Assembly: GCF_003217215.1 (NCBI RefSeq)
Contig: NZ_QJTD01000001.1
Span: 992,001-1,056,000, forward strand
Source: Winogradskyella epiphytica
GTDB taxonomy: Bacteria; Bacteroidota; Bacteroidia; Flavobacteriales; Flavobacteriaceae
DNA length: 64,000 nt
Direction: 5' to 3'
The notes below the pieces were generated by a model. That model did no database searches. It was not told the origin of the DNA and saw only the letters and a list, made by a program, of their open reading frames with translations. Shown here in pieces: positions 45,155 through 53,036 of the stretch. The position numbers and the translations under genes are program-made. The number at the start of each line of letters is the position of its first letter. Position 1 is the first letter of the stretch.

Positions 45155-46477
45155 TTAGTTAAACTCTTTATGGGTTGAAGGTAAAATCCAATCGTGATGC
45201 TTAAAGTGATGCCATTTTTCATTAGCAAGGTCAACTTTTGGATCTATTAGTTGTTTTGATGCTTTTCCATTAACACTAACAAACGATTTTACATACACCT
45301 TGACAGGAACTCCTTTTTTCGCAAAGTCTTTTTTGAGATGTTGAGCAAACTGCCAAATAATATCGGGTTTATTACTTGCACCACGTTGCTGTTTCTTGGT
45401 TAAATAATCATCTAAATCAATGGTAATAGCTTCATTCGTATTGGTATTAACAACAGAATAAGTGGTACGACCTCCTTTAGACCGTAACATCATTCTCCAG
45501 GATAGACGATGACCCTCTTCCGTCCATAGAACATCATCTTTAAAAAAATGATGTCTTAGTGGCAGCGCTACTTGAATTATAAAATAAACAGAAGCGATTG
45601 AAATCAGCACAGGCTTGTATTTAGGTACAAAAACGTCGTGAGCTTCGTAAAGTGGTTTCTTTTTTAAGAAAATATTTTTAATGGTTTTGGGTTCGAAAAA
45701 GAATAAGCTAAATGCTAAAGATAAATAAGGGAAAATTCCAATTTGAAACACAAACGAATTAAACAAGTGAAAGAAGATTGAAGCAAAAAACGCATATTTT
45801 CTTGTCGGCTTATAAAGTAATAAAGGAATGATTAAACCATCAAATAAAATGCCGCCGTAGGCCATGAAATAATGTGCTGCTTTTTGTTGCAATAACTCAC
45901 CCACTACATAGTAATTTGATTTGCTTCGCATTAATATTTCCATTACAGTGGCGTCTAGCCAATCTGGATATAATTTCGCGATAGAAGCATAAGAATAGAG
46001 TATAAATAACTGAAGAACAAAAACCCATTTACACCAACTAGGCATGGATAATTGTTTTAGAGAGGGATTTTGTTTTACATCTAGTGAAACATAACGGTTT
46101 GCAGGGAGAAATACCATTATAAAACTCAATAAACATAAGAGATAATAGTGATTATTATAGGAGGATTTTTGCATGAGATAAGTGGCTGACCACATTAGGG
46201 CAAACATGAGCATGCTAAATCTGTATTTATATCCTAGCATGATAAATAAGCCAAAAGTTCCCATGACCATAAAATAGACATACATCCAATTTCCTGGAAG
46301 CGGTTGTAACCATTCAAAACCAATAAATGAAAAGGTGAATTGAGGTTCAATTAAAGTACGTCTTAGCCATCCTGTGGCTATGGCTCCAAAAGCCTCTAAA
46401 GCACAGAGTAAACCAAAGACGATTCTAAAAACAATAAGTCCTGAATTGTCAATATGTTTGAATAAAAATTTATTCAT
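45155..46477 (-). CDS. HTTM-domain (vitamin K carboxylase-like) membrane protein
   Basis: A 440-aa protein. Residues 1-300 hold about seven or eight membrane helices with HTTM features ('GLIVFRIVFGLLCALEAFGAI', 'KSSYNNHYYLLCLLSFIMVFLPANRYVSLD', 'ASIAKLYPDWLDATVMEILM', 'FHLFNSFVFQIGIFPYLSL'). A soluble C-terminal domain of about 130 residues follows. Bacterial HTTM proteins are related to gamma-glutamyl carboxylase, but their reaction is mostly unknown. It overlaps the ribF stop by 8 bp, so it is co-translated with ribF. Confidence 0.83.
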   Translation of the reverse strand: MNKFLFKHIDNSGLIVFRIVFGLLCALEAFGAIATGWLRRTLIEPQFTFSFIGFEWLQPLPGNWMYVYFMVMGTFGLFIMLGYKYRFSMLMFALMWSATYLMQKSSYNNHYYLLCLLSFIMVFLPANRYVSLDVKQNPSLKQLSMPSWCKWVFVLQLFILYSYASIAKLYPDWLDATVMEILMRSKSNYYVVGELLQQKAAHYFMAYGGILFDGLIIPLLLYKPTRKYAFFASIFFHLFNSFVFQIGIFPYLSLAFSLFFFEPKTIKNIFLKKKPLYEAHDVFVPKYKPVLISIASVYFIIQVALPLRHHFFKDDVLWTEEGHRLSWRMMLRSKGGRTTYSVVNTNTNEAITIDLDDYLTKKQQRGASNKPDIIWQFAQHLKKDFAKKGVPVKVYVKSFVSVNGKASKQLIDPKVDLANEKWHHFKHHDWILPSTHKEFN

Positions 46478-47378
46478 TTAAGGTATCTATATAGGCCTTT
46501 GCATTTTGCATATCCGTTTGGAGTTGAAGTTTTAGAGCCTCTAAATTTTCAAATTTTTGCTCGCTTCGAAGACGTTTCAGAAATTCTATTTTCAATTCAG
46601 CACTATAAATATCAGCGTTAAAATTGAAGAAATGAACTTCTATAGATCGCGATTTACCATCTACCGTTGGATTTGTACCAATATTCATCATTCCAAAAAT
46701 AGTTTTATCATCAAAATAGGATTTAACGACATAAACTCCATCGCTTGGAATTAACTTATAAGTTGCTGTAACCTGAATATTTGCAGTAGGAAAATCAATG
46801 GTTCTTCCTAAGCCTTTACCTTTAATAACAGTGCCTGTGATAAAAAAATTATAACCTAAATATGAATTGGCTAAATCGACTTTACCATGATCTAAAGCTC
46901 TTCTAATTTTTGTAGAACTCACCGTAACATCTTCAATATCTTGCGCTGAAATTTCTTGAACTTTAAAATCAAAACGCTTCGCAAAAGATTTAAGATCGGT
47001 GATATTTGCGCTTCGGTTTTTACCGAAATGATGGTCGTAACCAATGACTATATGTTTGGTATTAAGCTCATCAACTAAAATACCTTTAACGTAGTCTTCA
47101 GCAGATAGATTAGAAAATTCTTTGGTGAACTCTTTTACAATTACCTCTTTAATTCCCATTTTTTTTAACAATTCTACACGTTCTTCAATGGTGTTCAAGA
47201 GCTTTATAGAATCGTCTTTTTGAAGCACCATTCTTGGGTGAGGAAACAAGGTTAAAACAACAGGAACATAACCTTGTTCTTCAGCAAGTTTTACTACCTG
47301 TTTAAGTATTTTTTGATGACCAATATGAATGCCATCAAAGGTGCCTATCGTTGTTACTTTTGCTAGAATCGAAGTCAA
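46470..47378 (-). CDS. ribF: Bifunctional riboflavin kinase / FAD synthetase
   Basis: A 302-aa enzyme making FMN and FAD. The FAD-synthetase half has 'TIGTFDGIHIGHQKIL' and 'VIGYDHHFGKNR'; the kinase half has 'GKGLGRTIDFPTANI' and 'DGVYVV'. The only plausible start is a TTG at 47378, which leaves just 10 residues before the TIGTFDG motif, 15 or so fewer than usual. A -7 box (47434-47441) is well placed for it. It overlaps the HTTM gene by 8 bp. Confidence 0.92.
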   Translation of the reverse strand: MTSILAKVTTIGTFDGIHIGHQKILKQVVKLAEEQGYVPVVLTLFPHPRMVLQKDDSIKLLNTIEERVELLKKMGIKEVIVKEFTKEFSNLSAEDYVKGILVDELNTKHIVIGYDHHFGKNRSANITDLKSFAKRFDFKVQEISAQDIEDVTVSSTKIRRALDHGKVDLANSYLGYNFFITGTVIKGKGLGRTIDFPTANIQVTATYKLIPSDGVYVVKSYFDDKTIFGMMNIGTNPTVDGKSRSIEVHFFNFNADIYSAELKIEFLKRLRSEQKFENLEALKLQLQTDMQNAKAYIDTLNE

Positions 47379-47433
47379 GCCTTGAGATTTTGGATGGTTG
47401 ATGATATAATTTCCTATTCAATTAAAGGTAAAA

Positions 47434-47441
47434 CAAAACTA
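47434..47441 (-). promoter_or_regulatory. -7 box of ribF
   Basis: TAGTTTTG on the minus strand, exact match, 55 bp before the TTG start. It lies within a local AAACAAAA/TTTTGTTT dyad. Confidence 0.45.
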
Positions 47442-47575
47442 CATTTTGTTTTGTCATTAATCCTATTTTATTGGTAATTTAAGTGATTAGATATTTCAAT
47501 TGTGGGACATTTATTGCTGAACTATTCATTAGAAATGTTTGAATGTTCTTTTAGGTTTTCAATTGAAATCTACGA

Positions 47576-48208
47576 CTATTTGCCATTAAATTGGTTCATA
47601 GTGTTGTTGACACCTGCTAATGCGAAAGATTTGATAAGTTCTGCAGAAACTTTTAAACGTTCATTAAGAAGCTTATTTTCTTCGTCATTCCATTCTCCTA
47701 ACACATAGTCGACTTGACGGCCTTTGGTAAATTTATCACTGATGCCAAATCTGAATCGGTTATACTTCACCGTTTGTAGTTTATCTTGAGTGTCTTTAAG
47801 TCCATTATGACCACCATCACTACCTTTTGTTTTTAATCGAAGTGTTCCAAATGGTAGGTTTAAATCGTCAGTGACAACGAGTAAATTTTCCATGGGAATC
47901 TTTTCTTTTTCTAGCCAATATTTAATGGCTTTTCCACTGAGATTCATATAGGTGCTAGGCTTTAAAAGAATTAATGTGCGACCTTTAATTTTTAAAGTAC
48001 AAATATCTCCTAGCTTGGCAGTTTCAAAGGAACCGTCACGGGTTTCCGCTAAATACTCGAGAATTTTAAAACCGATATTATGTCTAGTGTTGGCATATTT
48101 GTCACCTATGTTACCAAGGCCTACGATTAAGAATTTTTTCATTTTCTCTTCTTCTGTGAGTTCTGTTTTAATACTGGGAGTAAACCATTTTGTAAAAAAC
48201 GTACACAT
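47576..48208 (-). CDS. pth: Aminoacyl-tRNA (peptidyl-tRNA) hydrolase
   Basis: A 210-aa enzyme freeing tRNA from stalled peptidyl-tRNA. Core from 'MKKFLIVGLGNIGDKYANTRHNIGF' (catalytic His in NTRHNIGF), with 'KPSTYMNLSG', 'VTDDLNLPFG' and 'GGHNGLKD'. The frame carries about 22 residues before that Met (MCTFFTKWF...). From memory, flavobacterial Pth often has such an extension, so the longer start is kept; the inner ATG remains possible. It lies 80 bp behind rplY with a terminator in between. Confidence 0.93.
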   Translation of the reverse strand: MCTFFTKWFTPSIKTELTEEEKMKKFLIVGLGNIGDKYANTRHNIGFKILEYLAETRDGSFETAKLGDICTLKIKGRTLILLKPSTYMNLSGKAIKYWLEKEKIPMENLLVVTDDLNLPFGTLRLKTKGSDGGHNGLKDTQDKLQTVKYNRFRFGISDKFTKGRQVDYVLGEWNDEENKLLNERLKVSAELIKSFALAGVNNTMNQFNGK

Positions 48209-48233
48209 GGTGTGTTTTTCTTTTTTATAAAAA

Positions 48234-48257
48234 TAAAAAAAGCATCCTATGAATAGA
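48234..48257 (-). terminator. Terminator of rplY
   Basis: AAAAAAGCATCCTAT / ATAGAATGCTTTTTT stem with one mismatch, symmetrical A/T tails. On the minus strand it follows rplY and precedes pth. Confidence 0.8.
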
Positions 48258-48288
48258 ATGCTTTTTTATTATTTGAAATAGTTATAAT

Positions 48289-48918
48289 CTATTCTTGTGC
48301 AGCTGCAGTGTCTTCACCTTCAGTTGCTTCTTCATCTTCTTCTTCTTCATCGTCATCAGCGTCTACAACAGCTAATCTACTACGTCTTACTTGACATACT
48401 ACAGTGTTGTCAGGGTGTAAGAACTTGTAATCTTTACTTTCTAATTCAGTGATATATAGTTTACTACCTATTCCTAAGTGAGTAATGTCTATTTCGATTG
48501 TGTCAGGAAGTAACGATGGGATCGCTTTTACTCTTAACTTACGGTATGGAGTTCTTAAGTTACCACCATTTCTAACACCTTTAGAAACACCTACAAATGA
48601 AACAGGAATTTCCATAGTGATTTCTTTATCCTCAAAAATTTGGTAGAAATCCACGTGGATAATTCTATCTGTTACAGGGTGAAATTGAATATCTTGCATA
48701 ACTGCGTTATACTCTTCCCCATTATCCAATGTAATCACAACTGTGTGCGCATTAGGAGTATATACTAATTTTGAGAAAGCTAATTCTGGTGCTGAGAAAT
48801 GCAAAGCTTTGTCTCTTCCGTATATAACGCAAGGAACCTGACCAGCATTACGTAAGGCTTTAGTTGCTTTTTTGCCTACGCTTTCTCTTTGAGATCCATT
48901 AATTGAAATTGATTTCAT
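48289..48918 (-). CDS. rplY: 50S ribosomal protein L25 / general stress protein Ctc
   Basis: A 209-aa protein of the long (Ctc) type. The N-terminal L25 domain ('[19 protein letters not shown]', 'HVDFYQI') binds 5S rRNA, the C-terminal TL5 beta domain follows ('[31 protein letters not shown]'), and the tail is acidic ('[12 protein letters not shown]'). A -7 box and a 6-bp hairpin lie in its leader. Confidence 0.95.
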   Translation of the reverse strand: MKSISINGSQRESVGKKATKALRNAGQVPCVIYGRDKALHFSAPELAFSKLVYTPNAHTVVITLDNGEEYNAVMQDIQFHPVTDRIIHVDFYQIFEDKEITMEIPVSFVGVSKGVRNGGNLRTPYRKLRVKAIPSLLPDTIEIDITHLGIGSKLYITELESKDYKFLHPDNTVVCQVRRSRLAVVDADDDEEEEDEEATEGEDTAAAQE

Positions 48919-48950
48919 TGTTTGAAATGTTTGTTTATTAAAAATTTAAT

Positions 48951-48977
48951 TCCCTCATTTTGAGGGCTGCAAATTTA
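48951..48977 (-). promoter_or_regulatory. rplY promoter and leader hairpin
   Basis: -7 box TAAATTTG (48970-48977, minus), then a CCCTCA / TGAGGG hairpin with four-base loop (48951-48966) right where the transcript would start. Confidence 0.5.
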
Positions 48978-49099
48978 GAAATTTTATATGATATTATTGC
49001 TGTAAGATCGCGTTTTTTTACAAAGCCGCTATTTCTTGTGGTTTAATGGCTACGTTTTAGCTATTTTAACTACTATTAACTCTGTAACAAACAGGTGAT

Positions 49100-50041
49100 T
49101 TACATTACAAATGTATTACTTATAGACTTATTGTGGTGTACATTATGCATCACGTCTGCAAATAAGTTAGCACAACTTAAGACACGTAATTTTTTGCTCT
49201 CTTTTCTTAAAGGAATAGAGTTTGTTACTATAAGTTCTTCAAGTTTAGATTTTTCTAATTTTTCGTAAGCGTCTCCAGATAAGATAGGGTGTGTACAAAT
49301 CGCTCTTACACTTAATGCACCTCGCTCCATCATTAAATCTGCAGCAGCAGTTAAAGTACCTGCGGTATCTACCATATCATCTACTAAGACCACATTTTTT
49401 CCGGTAACATCTCCAATAAGTTCCATATGCGAAATGATATTCGCTTTTTCACGTTGTTTGTAACATATAACAACGTCGCTTTTTAAAGCTTTAGAATAGG
49501 CATAAGCACGTTTAGAACCTCCCATATCTGGAGAAGCAATTGTAAGATTGTCTAAGTTTAAGCTCTGTAAGTATGGTAAAAATATTGTTGAAGCGAATAA
49601 GTGATCTACAGGTTTTTCGAAGAATCCTTGGATTTGATCAGCATGTAAATCCATGGTAATAATACGAGTTGCACCAGCAGCTTCGAGCATTTTGGCTACT
49701 AATTTTGCTGCAATAGGAACTCTAGGCTTATCTTTTCTATCTTGTCTTGCCCATCCGAAATAAGGTATCACAGCTGTGACGTGTCTGGCTGAAGCACGCT
49801 TAGCGGCATCAATCATTAAAAGCATCTCCATTAAATTTTCTGGGCCAGGATGCGTTGAACCAATGATGAACACACGTGATCCTCGGATAGATTCTTCATA
49901 AGATGGCTGAAATTCACCATCGCTATAAGTTGATGTAATTACATTGCCTAATTCTGCTCCATAGGCTTTAGCAATCTGTTCTGCAAGGTAAGTGCTCTGT
50001 GTACAAGCAAAAAATTTTGCTTCTGTAGTTTTGTAAGACAT
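49100..50041 (-). CDS. prs: Ribose-phosphate pyrophosphokinase
   Basis: A 313-aa enzyme making PRPP from ribose-5-phosphate and ATP for nucleotide, His and Trp synthesis. Visible are 'ADQIQGFF' (flexible loop/ATP region), the PRPP loop 'VLVDDMVDTAGTL' and 'PYFGWARQDRKDKPRVPI'. Length is normal. A -7 box (50090-50097) lies 48 bp upstream. It is divergent from tRNA-Leu. Confidence 0.96.
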   Translation of the reverse strand: MSYKTTEAKFFACTQSTYLAEQIAKAYGAELGNVITSTYSDGEFQPSYEESIRGSRVFIIGSTHPGPENLMEMLLMIDAAKRASARHVTAVIPYFGWARQDRKDKPRVPIAAKLVAKMLEAAGATRIITMDLHADQIQGFFEKPVDHLFASTIFLPYLQSLNLDNLTIASPDMGGSKRAYAYSKALKSDVVICYKQREKANIISHMELIGDVTGKNVVLVDDMVDTAGTLTAAADLMMERGALSVRAICTHPILSGDAYEKLEKSKLEELIVTNSIPLRKESKKLRVLSCANLFADVMHNVHHNKSISNTFVM

Positions 50042-50089
50042 TTGTTATTAGTTGTTTAGTTGTTGTAGTGAAGCTTTTTTTGTTGCGTT

Positions 50090-50097
50090 CAAATTTA
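50090..50097 (-). promoter_or_regulatory. -7 box of prs
   Basis: TAAATTTG on the minus strand, exact match, 48 bp before the ATG. Confidence 0.5.
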
Positions 50098-50145
50098 GAT
50101 AAATATTTTTTCTACTTAAAGTATAAAACCTACTAATTTTAATAG

Positions 50146-50172
50146 TTTGCGAGAAATATTTTTATATTTTTG
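50146..50172 (+). promoter_or_regulatory. Promoter of tRNA-Leu
   Basis: TTTG (50146-50149), 15-base spacer, exact -7 box TATTTTTG (50165-50172), 12 bp before the tRNA. Confidence 0.6.
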
Positions 50173-50184
50173 CGTTCCGAAATT

Positions 50185-50266
50185 GCTCAAGTGGTGGAAT
50201 TGGTAGACACGTTGGATTCAAAATCCAATGTCGCAAGACGTGCGGGTTCGATTCCCGCCTTGAGTA
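50185..50266 (+). tRNA. tRNA-Leu (CAA)
   Basis: An 82-nt cloverleaf. Acceptor GCTCAAG pairs with CTTGAGT (one G-U), discriminator A, no encoded CCA. The anticodon loop TTCAAAA on stem TTGGA/TCCAA gives anticodon CAA. The variable arm is long (GTCGCAAGAC), as in class II tRNAs, and the T loop is GGTTCGATTCC. Its last 23 bases form attL of the integrated element that follows; the gene stays intact. Confidence 0.97.
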
Positions 50267-50267
50267 C
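50244..50267 (+). repeat. attL: 24-bp direct repeat at the tRNA 3' end
   Basis: GGGTTC, then G, then ATTCCCGCCTTGAGTAC. It matches attR (54727-54750) except for one base (G50250 versus T54733). The unbroken identical core is 17 bp, 50251-50267. Confidence 0.93.
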
Positions 50268-50284
50268 TTATAATTTCTAAAAAT

Positions 50285-50320
50285 GCCCTATTTTCAATAT
50301 GTTTGAAGATAGGGCGTTTC
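50285..50320 (+). terminator. Terminator supplied to the tRNA by the element
   Basis: Arms GCCCTATTTTCAA (50285-50297) and TTGAAGATAGGGC (50303-50315) with one G-T pair, then GTTTC. It lies 19 bp past the tRNA, inside the element, and would replace the host terminator displaced to 54757-54799. Confidence 0.75.
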
Positions 50321-50324
50321 ATTT

Positions 50325-50353
50325 GTGCCGACATAGTGTACAACAATTGCATA
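50325..50353 (+). repeat. Left arm repeat of the element
   Basis: Starts GTGCCGACATAGTGTACAAC, then AATTGCATAA. The same 29 bp with two changes lies at 54575-54603 in direct orientation. A reverse-orientation TGTACACTAT core lies at 50494-50503. Probable integrase arm sites. Confidence 0.75.
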
Positions 50354-50617
50354 AAACCTAATTGTATTTAATGAACTGGTATCGATTTAATTAAATTAAA
50401 TATACTGGTTAAGATCATAAGTATATTATTCATTCAATAAACTAAGCCCCCCCTTACAAAGTTGCCGTGAGTATTATTCTGACTAAGTGGCGATGTACAC
50501 TATTTTAAAAGTCTAGTGATTATACCCAACCCCTTGTTTTAGATTTGAAATAAAAATGTGTGTGAACTATATATACACTCTTTTATTAACTTTAGTATAA
50601 GTATATTATATATATAA

Positions 50618-50723
50618 TACACCTACAGGTTGATTGCTATACACCTACAGGTTGATTGCTATACACCTACAGGTTGATTGCTATACACCTACAGGTTGAT
50701 TGCTATACACCTACAGGTTGATT
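50618..50723. repeat. Iteron array, 22-bp unit, 4.8 copies
   Basis: Four identical 22-bp units beginning TACACCTACAGG (starts at 50618, 50640, 50662, 50684) and a fifth of 18 bp (50706-50723). Each holds an ACCT-AC-AGGT dyad, so the dyads recur every two helical turns. The array touches the stop codon of the Rep-like gene (50724). The copies are contiguous and identical, as in plasmid replication origins. The rest of 50354-50617 holds only short AT-rich dyads and a run of seven C near 50449. Confidence 0.93.
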
Positions 50724-51200
50724 TTATTTTAAAACATATTGTTGAATTTCTTTTGTGTTGTTTCTTATATTCTCGAAAACTGTTTCTCTTTCCTGTTCTG
50801 ATAATTCATGAGGTATTTTGTAAACATTGTGTTCCGTAGTAAGTATAAAATCCCCAACATCATTTTTATTTAAAAATACAGACCCCTTATCTAAATACGG
50901 ACAATAAATAAGTCGTTGGTTTGTCTCATTTACTATTGATATTAGTTTGAGTGTTTTTAATAATTTAATTGTTCTATTTATATGATTAATAGATACATTA
51001 AATATTTTAACAAAATAGTCATCTTTTGCATAACATGGTTTCGGGTCGAATTGATTTTTTTTATTGTTGCACAACCCTCTTATCAAACAAAATAAATCTC
51101 TTTGAAATGGTGTTAAAAAAATTGGAGATTTTTTATTTGAAGTTAGTTTAATCAACCATATTGGAATAGCAATATATTGTTCTTTTTGATTTATATTCAT
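50724..51200 (-). CDS. Winged-helix protein, possible replication initiator or regulator of the element
   Basis: 158 aa. Central segment 'LTPFQRDLFCLIRGLCNNKKN', then 'CYAKDDYFVKIFNVSINHINRTIKLLKTLKLISIVNETNQRLIY' (about 60-105), reads as a winged helix: two helices, a recognition helix 'NHINRTIKLLKTL' and a wing. Such domains occur in plasmid and phage initiators and in regulators. The five 22-bp iterons begin at its stop codon, which favours a Rep role. It forms its own transcript, separated from the upstream gene by a terminator. Not assigned to a named family. Confidence 0.6.
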   Translation of the reverse strand: MNINQKEQYIAIPIWLIKLTSNKKSPIFLTPFQRDLFCLIRGLCNNKKNQFDPKPCYAKDDYFVKIFNVSINHINRTIKLLKTLKLISIVNETNQRLIYCPYLDKGSVFLNKNDVGDFILTTEHNVYKIPHELSEQERETVFENIRNNTKEIQQYVLK

Positions 51201-51221
51201 TATCTTTACTTTGTATTAGCG

Positions 51222-51244
51222 TAGCCAGTTAGTGCAATTTGAAC
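51222..51244 (-). promoter_or_regulatory. Shared upstream motif, copy 1
   Basis: TAGCCAGTT, AGTGC, AATTTGAAC (plus strand), 21 bp before the Rep-like start. A close relative (TAGCCAGTT, TGTA, AATTGAAC) lies at 52929-52949, before the 266-aa gene. Likely a common regulatory element within the mobile element. Confidence 0.4.
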
Positions 51245-51250
51245 AAAAGA

Positions 51251-51280
51251 AAAGAGCCGTTTTATAAACGGTTCTTTTTT
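51251..51280. terminator. Two-way terminator between the 160-aa and Rep-like genes
   Basis: A 12-bp stem AAAGAGCCGTTT / AAACGGTTCTTT (51251-51262, 51266-51277), loop TAT, with T and A tails. The stop codon of the 160-aa gene lies in the loop. Confidence 0.9.
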
Positions 51281-51744
51281 GTATAAATATGTTTTATGTA
51301 ATGATCTCTTAAAAATAGAAGTAGGAGGGTTTTATCAGTTATGTAGAAGTCTTTAAATATATCAACTACAAACTTCTTTTTTATATCGGATCCATAAACA
51401 AAAATGAGGTGTTGAGGGTTTTCAAAATCTTTACCTTTATTTGTTTTAGTTATAAGGTTTAGTGTTCTAGGAATATCCCCATAAAATATATTAGTAATGT
51501 TTGAATTGGCTAAACCTGTTTTACTACTTCTTACCCATGCATCAGATTTAAAATATATCCAGTATTCAAAAAACCGACTTCGATCATGAAAACCATTGTC
51601 TAGTTCTAAACGTGCAATATCAGTTAACAATGTATTGTTTTGTGTTACTGGTGTGATTCGTTTAAAATCTATTCGGGTGCCATCTTTATTACTAGACGTT
51701 TTTTCATATACGCCCCTTATAAAATCAATATTAGCCGTTTCCAT
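51262..51744 (-). CDS. 160-aa protein of the element, unknown
   Basis: A soluble 160-aa protein with no membrane segment and no motif I recognise. Features: 'RIDFKRITPVTQNNTLLTDIARLELDNGFHDRSRFFEYWIYFKSD', 'HLIFVYGSDIKKKFVVDIFKDFY' and a basic C-terminus. It overlaps the upstream HTH gene by 14 bp and is surely co-translated with it, as with replication, mobilisation or anti-host accessory proteins. No function is assigned. Confidence 0.6.
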   Translation of the reverse strand: METANIDFIRGVYEKTSSNKDGTRIDFKRITPVTQNNTLLTDIARLELDNGFHDRSRFFEYWIYFKSDAWVRSSKTGLANSNITNIFYGDIPRTLNLITKTNKGKDFENPQHLIFVYGSDIKKKFVVDIFKDFYITDKTLLLLFLRDHYIKHIYTKKNRL

Positions 51745-52036
51745 TGCTATGTGATTTATTAGAATTATAAAGGGTTTCTAGTACCTCTTTTCGACTAAAA
51801 TATGTTTTGTTCCCCATTTTATAGGGTTTCAAAATTTGTTTATGAACCCATTCATGCAAGGTCACGTAGGATATTTTTAAAAGGTTTGCCGTTTCTTTTC
51901 TAGACATAAAGTCGTCGGGTTCCTTTGGCGTCCAGTTGGTTTTTAACTCATCTAATTGAGCCTTAATTTTTTCGTCGATGAGGTTTGCCAGTGCATTAGG
52001 TGTAGTGCCTAAGAATTGAATTGTTTCAGTTGCCAT
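51731..52036 (-). CDS. MerR/excisionase-type helix-turn-helix protein
   Basis: 101 aa. The HTH_17-type domain lies at about residues 42-92: 'DDFMSRKETANLLKISYVTLHEWVHKQILKPYKMGNKTYFSRKEVLETL', with the classical 'ETANLLKIS...LHEWV' helix pair and 'GNKTYFSRKEV' wing. Proteins of this kind serve as excisionases (Xis, bending att DNA) or regulators in Bacteroidota mobile elements. The N-terminal 40 residues form a probable helix for dimerisation. It overlaps the following gene by 14 bp. Confidence 0.82.
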   Translation of the reverse strand: MATETIQFLGTTPNALANLIDEKIKAQLDELKTNWTPKEPDDFMSRKETANLLKISYVTLHEWVHKQILKPYKMGNKTYFSRKEVLETLYNSNKSHSNGNG

Positions 52037-52125
52037 AATATCTTATTTATTTGTTATTATGGTAAAACTAAGACCTGAACTAGTAGATAATAGAAGTTAA
52101 ATAGTAGTTATTAATCTACTCTTAC

Positions 52126-52926
52126 TTAATTTGTTCTTTGATACTCAAAATCATTTAATGTATCTATTAATTTAAGTCTGTATTCTTTAGGTATATGATA
52201 TTTGAATTTTGGCTGTTTTGTGTCTTTGAACTCATAAATATGAGAGAAATTCTTATTCCAATACTCGGCAAATTTTCTATGACCTTTTTTAATTCTATAA
52301 GGTAAATCTGCAATTCTCTCAAAAGTTGTATCTATCCATAAATATTGATATAAACATGCTATCGCTGTACTTTTATGAGGTTCGGTTTCTATCCAGTTAC
52401 TCACGGCGAACATGAAAAATTTTTCACTATCTATATTTTCAAATGTTTCTCTATCAAAATCAATATCTTTTAGGGTTGTTATATTTTCTTTTATGTATTC
52501 TTTTATCTCTTTTGCATTATTAATAGAATAGTAGTTTGTTATTAACCAGTCGATAAGTTGTACACGTAAAATGTTTTGAAGTACTTTTTGTGCCCTTGCT
52601 GTATCGTCTAGAACCCTATATGTAGAAATAAAAATATAAAGGTTTTCATCTTGTTTGAACTCAACAAATCCATTTTTAAAATAAACAACATCTTTAAAAC
52701 CCTCATTATATTCGAGATCGTATATAGTGTGATATTTAATTCTTTCAAGTTCTCGAGTTATGTTTTCATTAGTAACACAAGTACTTATTTCGTCATCTAA
52801 GTATATTTTTTCATCCTCAACATAATTATCTAGTGTTTTTTTGAGATTGGATAAATTTTCTTGAATTTGTTTTTTTTCATCCTCGTTAGGTATCCAAATA
52901 CCCCATTTATTAAAATTAGATTTCAT
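52126..52926 (-). CDS. 266-aa protein of the element, unknown
   Basis: A soluble, charged 266-aa protein. The N-terminal 60 residues are a predicted coiled-coil helix ('NEDEKKQIQENLSNLKKTLDNYVEDEK'), then an alpha/beta part ('GFKDVVYFKNGFVEFKQDENLYIFISTYR') and a helical C-terminus with several Trp ('WIETEPHKSTAIACLYQYLWIDTTFERIADLPYR'). I see no nuclease, ATPase, toxin or methylase motif. It is the largest non-integrase gene of the element, so it may be the cargo. A motif shared with the Rep-like gene lies 2 bp upstream. Confidence 0.6.
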   Translation of the reverse strand: MKSNFNKWGIWIPNEDEKKQIQENLSNLKKTLDNYVEDEKIYLDDEISTCVTNENITRELERIKYHTIYDLEYNEGFKDVVYFKNGFVEFKQDENLYIFISTYRVLDDTARAQKVLQNILRVQLIDWLITNYYSINNAKEIKEYIKENITTLKDIDFDRETFENIDSEKFFMFAVSNWIETEPHKSTAIACLYQYLWIDTTFERIADLPYRIKKGHRKFAEYWNKNFSHIYEFKDTKQPKFKYHIPKEYRLKLIDTLNDFEYQRTN

Positions 52927-52928
52927 TT

Positions 52929-52949
52929 TAGCCAGTTTGTAAATTGAAC
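52929..52949 (-). promoter_or_regulatory. Shared upstream motif, copy 2
   Basis: TAGCCAGTT, TGTA, AATTGAAC directly before the 266-aa gene; relative of 51222-51244. Confidence 0.4.
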
Positions 52950-53036
52950 GTAGTACTTTAACTACATAGAGTATTGAGCCTTTTTAGTCTTTTCTTTATG
53001 AGTTAAAAATATGTTTTTGATAGTGTTACCAGTTTA

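Noticed and set aside
50447-50455. Run of seven C as a phase-variation tract
   Set aside because: It lies in non-coding DNA without a nearby start or promoter that it could shift.
50618-50723. CRISPR array
   Set aside because: The 22-bp units are contiguous and have no variable spacers; no cas genes are nearby.
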